DNA of 64,000 bases from Tanytarsus gracilentus (Eukaryota > Arthropoda > Insecta > Diptera > Chironomidae): NCBI GenBank assembly GCA_038502055.1, contig JAXRKN010000036.1, positions 1,922,001 to 1,986,000 on the forward strand. Direction: 5' to 3'. The position numbers were made by a program, and so were the translations under genes. Shown here in pieces: positions 25,801-36,400 of the stretch. Each line of letters opens with the position of its first letter. The stretch's first letter is position 1. The notes beneath the pieces are model-generated. The model searched no databases and was not told the origin of the DNA. It was given only the letters and a program-made list of their open reading frames with translations.

Positions 25801-28800
25801 GGAATTACTTTTTTCTTCAAAGCTTAAGATTTAAGAATTTCTCGGAAGAAAATTGTTTGTCGTTTTTGCATATTTTGTGAGGAAACCCATAAAATTCCAT
25901 CAGCTTTTAATTAAAATTCTCTTAAACTTTTAATTTTTTTTTGCCAAATAAAATAAAACCTAGACAACCATCAAAAGCGCAAAAATTTCTCTAACGACTT
26001 TTTGCTCTAAAAAATTTTCTTGAAAATCATCGACGAAAATTAATTTTTCCCCCATCACAAATTAATTTCCGGTATTAACAAATTCCATTGCGTGAAATCT
26101 TATTAAGGAAAAAAGAGACATAGAAATTGATATTTTCCACCTTGTTGACTTTAAGAAGATTTAAAACAACGACAAAAATATTTTTCAGGTTGATAAACTT
26201 TCGACATTGTTATATAAAGTTTCTGAAATTTAATTTTCTCCTCATTGAAGCTTTTGAATTTTTATTTCCCTCTTGGTGTTTATTTGAGAGCGAAAAAATA
26301 ATTTTTCGATCTTTTATTCACCCTCTTCACCATTTTCCCACCCCTCACTCACTCGAGGAGTGAATTAGAATTCAATGAGATTTCAATCTACATTAAGTCT
26401 TGATATTTGATAGTCAATGTTTTATGTCGTGGGAGGAAAAACGATGTGGCTGTAATTCTTAAATGAAAAGGACAGTTGCGAATGGCCATTAATTACGACC
26501 GAGATTGCGTCGAACACAAAAATGGTAATTTAATCTCACTCGGTGTGAGTTAATTTGATGAGAAATAAAATTGAGCTTTAAATTTTTTTAAAAAATAAAT
26601 TTTCCATCACTAAATCATTTCAAAACCTTTCTTGAGGCGAAAGATAATTTTCCAAGAAGATCCTTGAAAATTACCAAAGGGAACATTTAAACTTTGTGAT
26701 GGGGTTATTTGTGTCACTTTTGTCTCATTTTTCACGTCATTCAAAAAATGTTTTCTTTATCTCGTTTTTATGACGAAAATTTTGTGTCACTTTGAAGTCA
26801 CAAAATATGCCGCACATAAATTTAGCACCTTATTAATGTCATGTCGTCCCTCTCGGGTTTAATATTTAAGCTACTATCGAGGCAGTTTTATGTCGTGCGC
26901 TGCTTTAAAACCTCACTCACTCCTTTTTGATCATTATGTTGATGAATTTTGTAGAATTGATGCTTCTCACCATCATCATCCACCATTTACCCACTCGCTT
27001 TCACAACGAGTGTCCGCACGTACCTTTTTTTGGAGCATAATGTCCACATTGAAATGGGAACGGACGAGAGAGTGTGTGTATTGATGTTATCTGTTGCAAA
27101 AGTGTCCTTTTCGTTTTTAACTCCCTTTCTCTTCTCGGTCGCTTCTGCCTTTATTGACCGTGTCTTAATGTATCTACTTTTACGAGATTTACGACGATGA
27201 GTTTGGGCGAGAGATTTATAGAAATGGTGAAAATGAAATGAGGATGATGATGTCATTATTCATGAACAACTTTTCCATGCCCTCATTTTCGCATATATTA
27301 TTTTTTCTGTGTCATCATTCATTTTTATGCTCATCATGCAGTAAATTTAAAATGTGATTGAAGTTGTTGCGGTAGGAAGCGTTGATGCGGCATCGGAATT
27401 TTTGCATACACATTTGAAAGTATTTTAAGCATCATGGACAGTCAGAATTGTGAAAGTAAGCAGTTTTAAATCATTGAATTTTATGGTTTCTGGATTAGGA
27501 ATATACCTATAAGAAAAAAATTTAATTAGTGAAAGAGTCAAAAATGAATGGAAAACAAATTTAACTTTGTTAATGTCAAATTTTATTCTACTTTTTAAAC
27601 CAAAAAAATACAAAAAAATATTTTTATAAAATTCCTCATTAATTCTTGTTCACTAATTGGGAAATTTTATGCGTAATAAAATGCTAAAAGCGTAGAAACT
27701 TCCAATTAAAATTTAACCTTTACCAATAGTTTTTATATTACATGATCATGACTTAAACTTAATTACATTAAAAATAGAAAGTTTGATTTAATTTTTTAAA
27801 TAACATTCAAAGTTTTTACCATCAAAAAAATATTTTAATTGGATCCACTTAATTTTCATTTGATTTACATTTTTTGCTTTTATTTTCGAAATTTCTCAAT
27901 TTAAATTAAAAACAGAAAATCCTTTTCAAAAGTGTTTGTATAATAATTAAAAAGAGGAAATTGAATTTCATAATTGTTCTCAATTTAAAGTTCGATATAA
28001 AATTTTCAATGACACGTTAGTCCTGTTGCACAAACCTTATCCATACGACCTCATTTCAATCCACATAAACCTATCAATTTCACTTCCCCAAAAAAAGTTT
28101 TCACTTGTCAACATGAGAGAGCACAAGGGAAAGATTTGTTTGGCAAATTACCATAGAAATGGCTAAAAGAATCTAATTTTCTCTCTTTTTCCTTCGATTC
28201 TTTCTTTGCTACAAAATTTTTAGCTATGATACAGGAAATTTTTGTCACCTCTTAGTGATGAATCGAAAAAATAAAGAAAAATAAATATTTTAGTATAAAT
28301 AATAATTTTTTATTCCTCATTAAAGTAAAATCGAATTTATAAAAAAAATCAAATTAATATAATTTTCTTTTTAATAATTTTTATAATTTTTCTTTAATTT
28401 TATACTGCTATAAAAGCTCTAAAAATAAAACGATTTATAACCTAAAATATTTCCCTCTGACACTTGATATAAAACTCTCATTTTAATCACATCAATGTCA
28501 TCTGAGCAAGTGAAGTGACATGATAAAAACAATAACAAAATTTGTAGCATAAAATAACCTAACACACTGCTCACTATATATTGATGACATATTTGGATAA
28601 ATTTTTCTTGTTGTTCCATTCTTTTTATAGAATCATCAAAGGTGATAAGTTGAAACATGAAGTGACAAGAAAAACAAATTTCAGGACAATGGAAAATAAA
28701 TTTTTGACTCAAAATTGAGAATAAAATTATTTCTGTTGAAAGTAAATTAAAAATAATTAATTTTGCATTTCGTTTTATTTCAGTACCGAAAAAAATTCTC

Positions 28801-29106
28801 CGTTATAAATTATCATGTATTTAAATTTAATTAAGTAAATTTTTAAAATCTGTCATGTGAAAGTCGTTACCTCCACACATTTAAAGTTTTGATTAATCTC
28901 CGCGATTAATTTATAAAGGAAAATTTTCATTCACCATAAATTGGCTTGAATGCATAAATTAATTTCTCCTTTCACAGCGTGTATATGTTGCAATATCTCG
29001 CGGTGCTTTACGCAGACTTTTATGCAAATTAATGAAATTTTTTATTATGAAAGCTGAAGCGGAATTTTTTAAATTTAAATAAAAAAAACTTTTTTAAACT
29101 TCCATT
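22811..29106. other. intergenic, no supported gene
   Basis: About 6.3 kb of AT-rich DNA with scattered short frames lacking domains. Two strong minus-strand donor-like sites (GTAAGT) lie near 24205 and 24251, but no coding exon could be attached. No RNA gene or mobile element was recognised. Confidence 0.45.
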
Positions 29107-29114
29107 ATTTAACG

Positions 29115-30343
29115 CAAGGCGTGGAAACTCAGCGCACAGGCTCCTCTCAGCCGCTTTTTTTCGCTTTTTTATTGCACTCCAGCGCTGATCCCCGAAAATT
29201 TTATCAATTTATCACTCTATATCGCACTCGATCGCACTCCATCGTTGATCCCTGCACTCCATCGATAATCCCTACACTTTATCGTTTCTCATCGCACTGA
29301 AAAACTCTCGTCTACTCTTTATCGATTTTCTTCGCACAAAAAAGCTCTCATCTACTCTTGATCGATATTAATCGCACATCATCGCACTAAAAAGCTTTTT
29401 ATCACACATCTCTGCACAATTTCGTCACAACATTAATATAATTAATTTTGACATCCAATGGCACTGAAAAACTTATATTTGAACAAATTAAATCGAGTTC
29501 AATCAAAAAAAATGTGTTAATTTTTAATTTAATTTTTTTGGTACATATGTATTCAAATATGCTTTAATTTGTTCAAATAAAAGTTTTTAAGTGTCATTTA
29601 ATGTAAAAATTAATTATATTAATGTTGTGACGAAATTGTGCAGAGATGCGTGATAAAGAGCTTTTCAGTGCGGTGATGTGCGATGAATATCGATCAAGAG
29701 TAGATGAGAGCTTTTTTGTGCAATTAAAATCGATCAAGAGTAGATGAGAGTTTTTCAGTGCGGTGATGTGCGATGAGAAACGATAAAGTGTAGGGATTAT
29801 CGATGGAGTGCAGTTGAGTGCGATGTGGTGTGATAAAAATCGATCGTGAGACGATAATTTTTTTTGAGTTTTTGGTAAATTTTTAAAATGATTTTAACAT
29901 TGGGATGTCATAAAATAAGTTTTGTGACTGAAAAAAAAACTAGTAATTTTTAAAGTTTAAAATTAAAGTTGATTTTTCGCAAAATGAAACACTATTCTTC
30001 ACTCTCTCGGTTTTTTGATCACTCCACTGAAGATCCCTGCACTTGATCGATTTTAAACACTCTCGTCTTCACTGCAAAACTTTTTTCTTCACTTTGTTAC
30101 TCTAAATCGCACTCCATCGTTGATCCCTGCACTATATCGTTGTTCTCTGCACTTTTTCGCACCAAACTGCACTCAACCGTTTTTCATCACACATCATCGC
30201 ACGACATCGCACAAAGCAACTTTTTGCGCTTTCCCGCACTCGATCGCACTTTTCCACTCAACATCACACATTATCGCACTACATCGCACGGCATTGCACA
30301 TTCAAGCCCTCAACACTGTGGTGCGCTGAGTTTCCACGCCTTG
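29115..30343. mobile_element. non-autonomous foldback hAT-type transposon, 1229 bp
   Basis: Perfect 23-bp terminal inverted repeats (29115-29137 and 30321-30343, beginning CAAGGCGTGG and ending CCACGCCTTG) are flanked by an exact 8-bp duplication, ATTTAACG, at 29107-29114 and 30344-30351. An 8-bp duplication and CA..TG ends with a CAAGG-like tip are typical of the hAT superfamily. The interior has no transposase frame. It carries dozens of ATCGCAC-type short repeats, and about 280-bp inverted arms (29217-29498 and 29560-29840) could fold into a long hairpin around a loop of roughly 60 bases. A third block of the repeats, in left-arm orientation, runs from 30000 to the right end. The clean duplication and identical ends suggest a fairly recent insertion. 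Mobility would need a transposase supplied elsewhere. Confidence 0.92.
29217..29840. repeat. large inverted repeat inside the hAT element
   Basis: The left arm (to about 29498) reads as the reverse complement of the right arm (from about 29560) with scattered mismatches. For example TGCACAATTTCGTCACAACA at 29413-29432 is matched exactly in inverted form at 29623-29642. Arms of this size can form a cruciform or, if transcribed, a long hairpin RNA. Confidence 0.85.
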
Positions 30344-30351
30344 ATTTAACG

Positions 30352-30591
30352 AGATGGTTGACGCCATGGTGGAAAAGCGGAAGAGAATTCAATAAAAGAG
30401 TTTTTAGTTTTTCTTTCACCTCAGAGCTTGCACGGTTTGAGGAAGAATTTATGTTTGCTAAATCTTTTACGCTTAAGAACGACGTGGTAAGGTAGAGAAA
30501 AATATTAAGTTATGTTTCCAAAACTTTTACTTTGGAACTAGTGAAATTTATATGTTTTCACGAACTTTTAATGTAATTGTTAGAAAAACAA
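30352..30591. other. 240 bp between two mobile elements
   Basis: Unique-looking sequence between the hAT element and the next foldback element. Its first 50 bases are unusually GC-rich for the window and contain a short open stretch ending in a TAA within AATAAA (near 30391), but no gene model can be supported. Confidence 0.35.
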
Positions 30592-30740
30592 CCCACAAAA
30601 CAAAAACTTATCAAATTTATGTCAATTTTACGTAAAATCTGTATAAAAAAAAAATTTGACGTAAAATTCATATACTTTTTACATTAAAAAAATGTAAAAT
30701 TTACATTAAATTTACATAAAATATTTTACGTCAAATAATT

Positions 30741-31260
30741 AACATAAAATTTACATCAAATTTGACGTAAAATTTATATAAAATATTTTATGTCAAATAA
30801 TTTAACATAAAATTTACATCAAATTTGACGTAAAATTAATATAAAATATTTTATGTAAATAATTTAAATAAAATTTAATAAATTTGACGTAAAATTTATA
30901 TAAAATATTTAACGTCAAAAAATTTAACATAAAATTTACATCAAATTTGACGTAAAATTTACATAAAATATTTTATGTCAAATAATTTAACATAAAATTT
31001 ACATCAAATTTGACGTAAAATTTATGTAAAATATTTAACGTATAAAATTTAACATAAATTTTACATCAAATTTGACGTAAAATTTACATAAAATATTTAA
31101 CGTCAAACAATTTAACATAAAATTTACATCAAATTTGACGTAAAATTTATATAAAATATTTAACGTCAAATAATTTAACATAAAATTTACATCAAATTTG
31201 ATAAAATTGATATAAAATATTTTCGTCAAATAATTAACATACAATTTAATCAAATTTGAG
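30741..31260. repeat. about 63-bp tandem repeat array
   Basis: The phrase AACATAAAATTTACATC recurs at 30741, 30804, 30926, 30989, 31051 (one change), 31114 and 31177, spaced 62-63 bp apart (one 122-bp gap holds a degenerate unit), with a degraded copy at 31236. Each unit also carries TTTGACGTAAAAT and, about 25 bp on, a partly inverted copy such as AACGTCAAA, so single units can form near-palindromic hairpins. Confidence 0.88.
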
Positions 31261-31550
31261 TAAAATTTATGTCAAATAATTTATGTAAATAATTTAAATA
31301 AAATTTACATAAATTTGACGTAAAATTTATGTAAAATAATTTTACGTAAAATTTGACGTCTTTCGTCATTTTTTGCGTAAATTTTATATAAATTTTATAA
31401 ATTTTTGTAAAAATTTTAATAAAATTTAAATAAATTTACATACTTTTTACGTTTAAATTTAATGTAAAATCCACGTCAAAAATTTATTTTTGAAAAACTT
31501 ATACAAAATTTTACGTAAAATTTATGTAAAATATTTTACGTCAAATAATT

Positions 31551-32028
31551 AGTGCTGAGTCATCGTGTCATTGGTCAAGTGGATCAGTGGCATGGGTGTG
31601 TTTCACTGTGGAAACGGTGTGAAATGAAACATGCCTTCTCTCGAGTCCTGTGTTCAAATCAGGTAAAGGTCGCATGATGACCTTTTTCGCTCGAAAGTTG
31701 ATTTCTCAGCATCTACTCACTGAGTTCGGTCTGTGGACTGGTCGTAAGGTGGATTCATGGGAATCTTACCGGAGCGGCTTGCGTTCATAGACTGTGAGTA
31801 GGCCCTTTGATGAATAACGCTTGACGTAAACGAGATTCAGAAAATGTGGTAGAACTTGCTCTGTTGAGAATCGGCCTTTCCTATGAGGCCCAATAAGGTG
31901 GTGACACTACATAGGAAGTGCATGGGATGACACTTAAATAGCTAAGACCCCTCTTGTGAAACTAATAAGAGCTTATCATTGAATATAAAGGCGCAAGTCA
32001 GTTAAAAATTTCCACTTTTATCCACTTT
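31551..32028 (+). mobile_element. tRNA-related SINE, about 478 bp
   Basis: A block with much higher GC interrupts the AT-rich repeats. Near its left end are Pol III promoter-like boxes: TGGTCAAGTGG at 31572-31582 (A box) and GTGTTCAAATC at 31650-31660 (B box). They are about 67 bp apart, longer than in a normal tRNA, so this is a SINE head rather than a tRNA gene. The 3' end carries two tandem copies of TCCACTTTTA. TAATT at 31546-31550 and 32029-32033 is a plausible short target duplication, and the flanking array reads through when the block is removed. No protein is encoded; such elements depend on LINE machinery. Confidence 0.72.
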
Positions 32029-32473
32029 TAATTTAACATAAAATTTACATCAAATTTGACGTAAAATATATGTAAAATAATTTTACGTACAAATTTGACG
32101 TTTTATCGTCACTTTTTTTGACGTCAAATTTTATATAAAATTAACATAAATTTTATGTCAAAATTTTACATCAAAATTTAACATCAAATTTACATACTTT
32201 TTGAGTTTAAATTTAATGTAAAATCCACGTCAAAAATTTATTTTTGAAAAACTTATACAAAATTTTACGTAAAATTTATGTCAAATAATTTTACGTACAA
32301 ATTTGACTTTTTTTTATGTCAAATTTTATATAAAATTTACATAAATTTAACTTCAAAAATTAATGTTAAAATTAATCATCAAATTTACATACTTATTACG
32401 ACCAAATTAAATGTAAAATTCACGTCAAAAATTTATTTTTGAAAAACTTAGGTAAATTCATATAAAATAATTT

Positions 32474-32494
32474 AAAAAAAAAAAAAAAAAAAAA
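32474..32494 (+). repeat. poly(A) run of 21
   Basis: An uninterrupted run of 21 A, followed by more A-rich sequence to about 32540, lies within the foldback element. It may be the tail of a decayed retroposed piece or replication slippage. Confidence 0.8.
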
Positions 32495-33053
32495 TAAAAT
32501 TTTAAAAAAAAATAAAGAAAAATTTAAAAAAAAATTTAGTCAAGAAAATTTTTTTTAAGAAAATTGGTATTATACCATGAGTCAATTTTTATAATTTGAA
32601 CATTTTCACCTAAATTTTAGTGTTAAATCAATGTATGTCAAAATAAGTTTTTAATTTCTTGATTAATGAGTCGCTCTCTAAATTGAAATTAAATTAGATA
32701 TTTATGGCGAAATAAGCGTTTCCCGCCGCTGAAATTTCCCCAAAGTTAATAATAATTCCAGAAAATAAATTCTAAAATTACATAAAAAATATTAAAAAAT
32801 CTCAAATTTTTTTTAAAGTAAATTTTTGACGTTAATTTTACATAAAATTTTTGACGTAAAAAGTACGTGAATTTGACATCAAAAATTTGACGTAAAATGT
32901 ATGTAAATTTTACATCAAAAAATTTGACGTAAAATTAATGTAAAAATTACATAAAATTTGACGTCAAAAAAAGTGACGATAAGACGTCAAATTTGTACGT
33001 CAAAAAATTTACGTAAAATTTATGTAAATTTGAGTCAAAAATTGTTCTGTGGG

Positions 33054-33359
33054 AATAATTTACTTTGCTACTTTTCCCCTCGATTGTTTTATCTCACAGA
33101 TTTTGCATCTCTTTATGGAGGCAATATTGAAAGTAATTTTCCATTAATTTTAACTTCGACCTAAAAATTTCAAAAAATAACCATAAAAGATTAGCACGTA
33201 ACTCTGAGTATTCATCCCTAAAGAGTTCAGCGTGATGAAAAGATAGTGGAGAGAATAAAAATAGTGTCAACTTCCATAATTCTTGCTTACTCATACAGCA
33301 CATGATGATGGTGATGATGATGAGATTTTTAGAATGGAAGAAAAAGCACAAAAACTTCA
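33054..33359. other. spacer between foldback element and MITE
   Basis: AT-rich, with a short GATGATGGT-type run near 33303-33322. No gene seen. Confidence 0.4.
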
Positions 33360-33368
33360 CTTCAACTT

Positions 33369-33470
33369 AGGGTGACCAGATGCTTAACATAATATATAAA
33401 ATATTTTAAGTGTTTCAATTTATTACAAGTTTAAAGTTTAATTTAATCAAAATTTAAGATGGTCAGCCTC
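33369..33470. mobile_element. MITE copy, 102 bp, with 8-9-bp target duplication
   Basis: The left end is AGGGTGACCAGATG; the right end is GATGGTCAGCCTC, whose inverse carries AGGCTGACCA. CTTCAACTT flanks both sides (33360-33368 and 33471-33479), a duplication of 8 or 9 bp depending on where the ends are drawn. Such a size fits an hAT-like MITE. The core is AT-rich and non-coding. Confidence 0.8.
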
Positions 33471-33479
33471 CTTCAACTT

Positions 33480-36400
33480 GTTGTTATACTTTCACTCTTT
33501 CTAACCCATCTCATGCTATTAAAAATCCAGGAACATATATTTTTTTGTGTGTGAAGAGCGTGACAATAACATTTTTGTATTATTCACGTGCTGCAATGTT
33601 AAGTGAGAGGGTGCGGTGTGAACAAGTCATAGGCACGTAGTTTCAAGTATGAATCATTCGAGGAGTTTTATTGAATTTTATGAGAGTTTGTGATGCAAAA
33701 ACTTTATCAGTTCACTAAGTTGTTTTCAGGGTGAAAATTATTTTTAACTTGGGTATGAAAAATGTTTTCGGAGAGTGGCAAAAGTTGAGGTGAAAATTCT
33801 TGATTTTACATTAGGACCGGAGTGAAAGGATTGAATGTCTTAAGGGTCTTCTTGCGCAACTTTAGAGATATATGACAAAATTTTCTGGCAACCAAATCTG
33901 ATGTAGGACGATATTAAGATGTGTTGCAGTAGTTAAAAAAAGGAGAAAAGAAAAATGCGTATAAAAGTTGCTAAATATTTTATATCACAACATTCATGTG
34001 GAGACTGTAAAATGTGCTTCGAGGAAGTGAAAAAGCTTTAGTCAAAAAAATCTCTCCATATGTGTGGAGGGAAGTAAAAACTTTAATCAAGCACTTAAGA
34101 TCTTTACTCACTCTGAAAGCTAGCAAAAAAGAAGGAAATAAACTCAACAAGAAATAAAAAAGTTTTCTTTTTTGCTTCCTTGATTTTTTCTGATTAAACG
34201 CTAAGAGATTTAGGCAGTTTTTGTCTTTTTTCACAGAGCAAAGACTTGTAAAAAACTCTCATTTATGATGTCAAAGCTTTCGTTATTAAAAAAAATTTAA
34301 TCGATTTTTTTGAATTAAATTTTTGTACTCATTTTTCATTTTCATAGTTTGTTCACTTCAAAACGTTGGCTGACAACTGTGCTGAAAATCAACAATGAAA
34401 AATTGATTACGGTACAAATTGCAATCAAATCGCGTTTTGTTGTTTTTGTACTACCGCACTTAACTCATCAAAATGTTAAATTCAATTTTTAGCACCCACC
34501 TCCTTCCATCCATTAGCAAGACCGCACAAAATTTGTTTCATTTTTTAAAACTGCATAAGCTCATTTTTTGCCTCCCTCACTCTCTCGAGTCAAGCAGCAT
34601 TGCTTGTTTATCGTTGAAAAATGTTTGCAGTTGCAAAATGTTTCTTTCGTGAATGAATGAATGTGTTTAGATTGTTGGCACGTTTCCCATTTCTGAGCAT
34701 CTCGTATCTACAATGAGTAGGTGGGTGGGCATGTTAAGAAATTAATATATAATCTCTTCTATGTATGCGGCAAATACACATATCGAGAGAGATGCACACA
34801 ACATAGAAAAAATTTGCTGCCAATTCAATCGAGATAAATGTCTTGGGTTGTTGGGAAAAACTTTCCGATCCATGCAACTCTCTCTCTCTCCTTCTCATAT
34901 CGAACGAACGTGTGCGCTTGTATTGTAAGATAATAATTTTTTGTGATGTGCACTCGAGCACAATGCACTTTGCTTTTTTTTGTAGGTTATCCCATAAAAG
35001 TACCGAAAGGAGTCAAAAAACTCGTTCAACATGCTTTAAATGCCAACGAGAGAAATTTGCTTTACTCGTTTGAATTCCGATCAAACAGCCCGAAGTGCTT
35101 TCCTATCGATTATTCTTTCGTTTTTTGCATTTCATTTTTAATATCAAAATGCAGACATTTAATGACTGAAAATGTCATCCACAATGATAAAGTTGAAAAT
35201 TGTATTTTTTGCTCACAATTTTAAGTTAAAATAAACCCACGTGATTTTACAAGAAAGACATAAAATAGCAACAAAACAAAAATAAAGCCTTGAAGCATCT
35301 CTCCTCCACTCTATTTCAAATCCCTTGATGACTTCACGAGTAAATCTTAACTCTTCAATCCTCATCCACTTTTAGCACCGCATTTCTCACGTGGGACCTT
35401 AGAAGAAGAGTGTTCGATACTGAAATTCCTCGCGCACAAATCACGCAATTTATTTTCTTCTTCCCTCGTCACTCTCGAACTCAATGCCATGCCATAAATA
35501 ATTCTCGCTGTCTCAATTTTTGACATTTTTCTTCCTTCAACGCCACACTCCCAAAAGAGATCTCCAAGCTAAAAAAAATTCAACGTGATTTTTTCTCCAC
35601 CCTTGTTTGGTGTCGACAATGAAGCTTTTGAAAGAAATTTGAATTTATAAACAGCAAAATTTCCTTAAATTTTCATTCTTTTCGCTGCCTCTCTTTTAAA
35701 ATCCCTCGTCACACAAATTTTCATTCCTTTCCGCGCGAACAATGTGTTAGAAAGGAAAAAAGATGAAGTAAGCGAAATGGAAACACTCTTCGAAAAGTGT
35801 ATACGGCAGCGTAAATATTCAAAAGAATGAAAAAGTTCAAGAATAATTATGGCAATCGCATATGTGAGAAGGGGAAAAATATTTATGATAAAACAGAGAG
35901 AAATTTTCTTCTAAAAAGTGACAAATTTTAATTCAACGCAATTTAAATAGGTCGTAAAAAAAGTTTTCGAATTTTTTATTTCACTGTGACAACAAACACA
36001 ACCTAGGTTATTCTCTCCATGTTTGTCTTTCTAAGTCTTCCGACCTCACCTACTAAAAATTCTATTTGGTGATGTTACGCGGTAGAAAACATCTTTCTCA
36101 CGTCTTCTTGTTTCCTCATCGTGAAGGTAATATTTAAACAACTCATAAAATTACATGAGAAATGGCGTTTTGTGACAGGCAATGATATTTTCTCGACGTC
36201 ATCATCATGTTAATAGAAAAGGAAGAGAATGAGGAATTAGAGTCGTTTTCTACGTTAAAAGACAGCCATCACGTTATCAGGGTTGTGAAATTTGGAAAAT
36301 CATTCAAAGAAAATTTAAAGTCACAATTTAAAAAAATTAAATAATTGAAAAATTCTAACTTTAATCCATGAGATCTTTTAGAAAAACAATAACATTTTAG

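Larger units (their letters stand above)
30592..33053. mobile_element. composite foldback element with tandem subrepeats, 2.46 kb
   Basis: The left end begins CCCACAAAACAA and the right end is the inverse of CCCACAGAACAA; both continue into CAAATTTA, giving imperfect terminal inverted repeats. The interior is built from AT-rich units rich in TTTGACGTAAA and its complement. A 50-bp module at 32085-32134 recurs inverted at 32951-33000 with one mismatch by eye, which shows the foldback design. A module around GTAAAATCCACGTC recurs in direct order near 31466, 32218 and, in part, 32410. No coding frame and no clear target duplication are visible, so the superfamily is open. A SINE sits inside at 31551-32028. 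Confidence 0.7.

Noticed and set aside
30120..30349. Two overlapping plus-strand open frames rich in S, H and T
   Set aside because: They are translations of the ATCGCAC-type repeats inside the hAT element, not genes.
31035..31253. 72-codon minus-strand frame with periodic NFMLN/YVKF units
   Set aside because: It is the 63-bp tandem repeat (63 = 21 codons) read in frame; the periodicity comes from the repeat.
30741..31260. CRISPR-like regular spacing
   Set aside because: The units repeat over their whole length with no unique spacers, and the setting is an insect genome.
31551..31670. tRNA gene suggested by A- and B-box-like sequences
   Set aside because: The boxes are about 67 bp apart and no acceptor stem or cloverleaf can be drawn; the block continues another 350 bp with a repeated tail, so it fits a SINE.
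34943..35224. Possible exon after a TTTTGTAG acceptor, with KVPKGVKKLVQHALNANER
   Set aside because: It reads coding-like for about 30 codons, but there is no donor, no upstream exon and the tail degrades into Phe/Ser-rich sequence.
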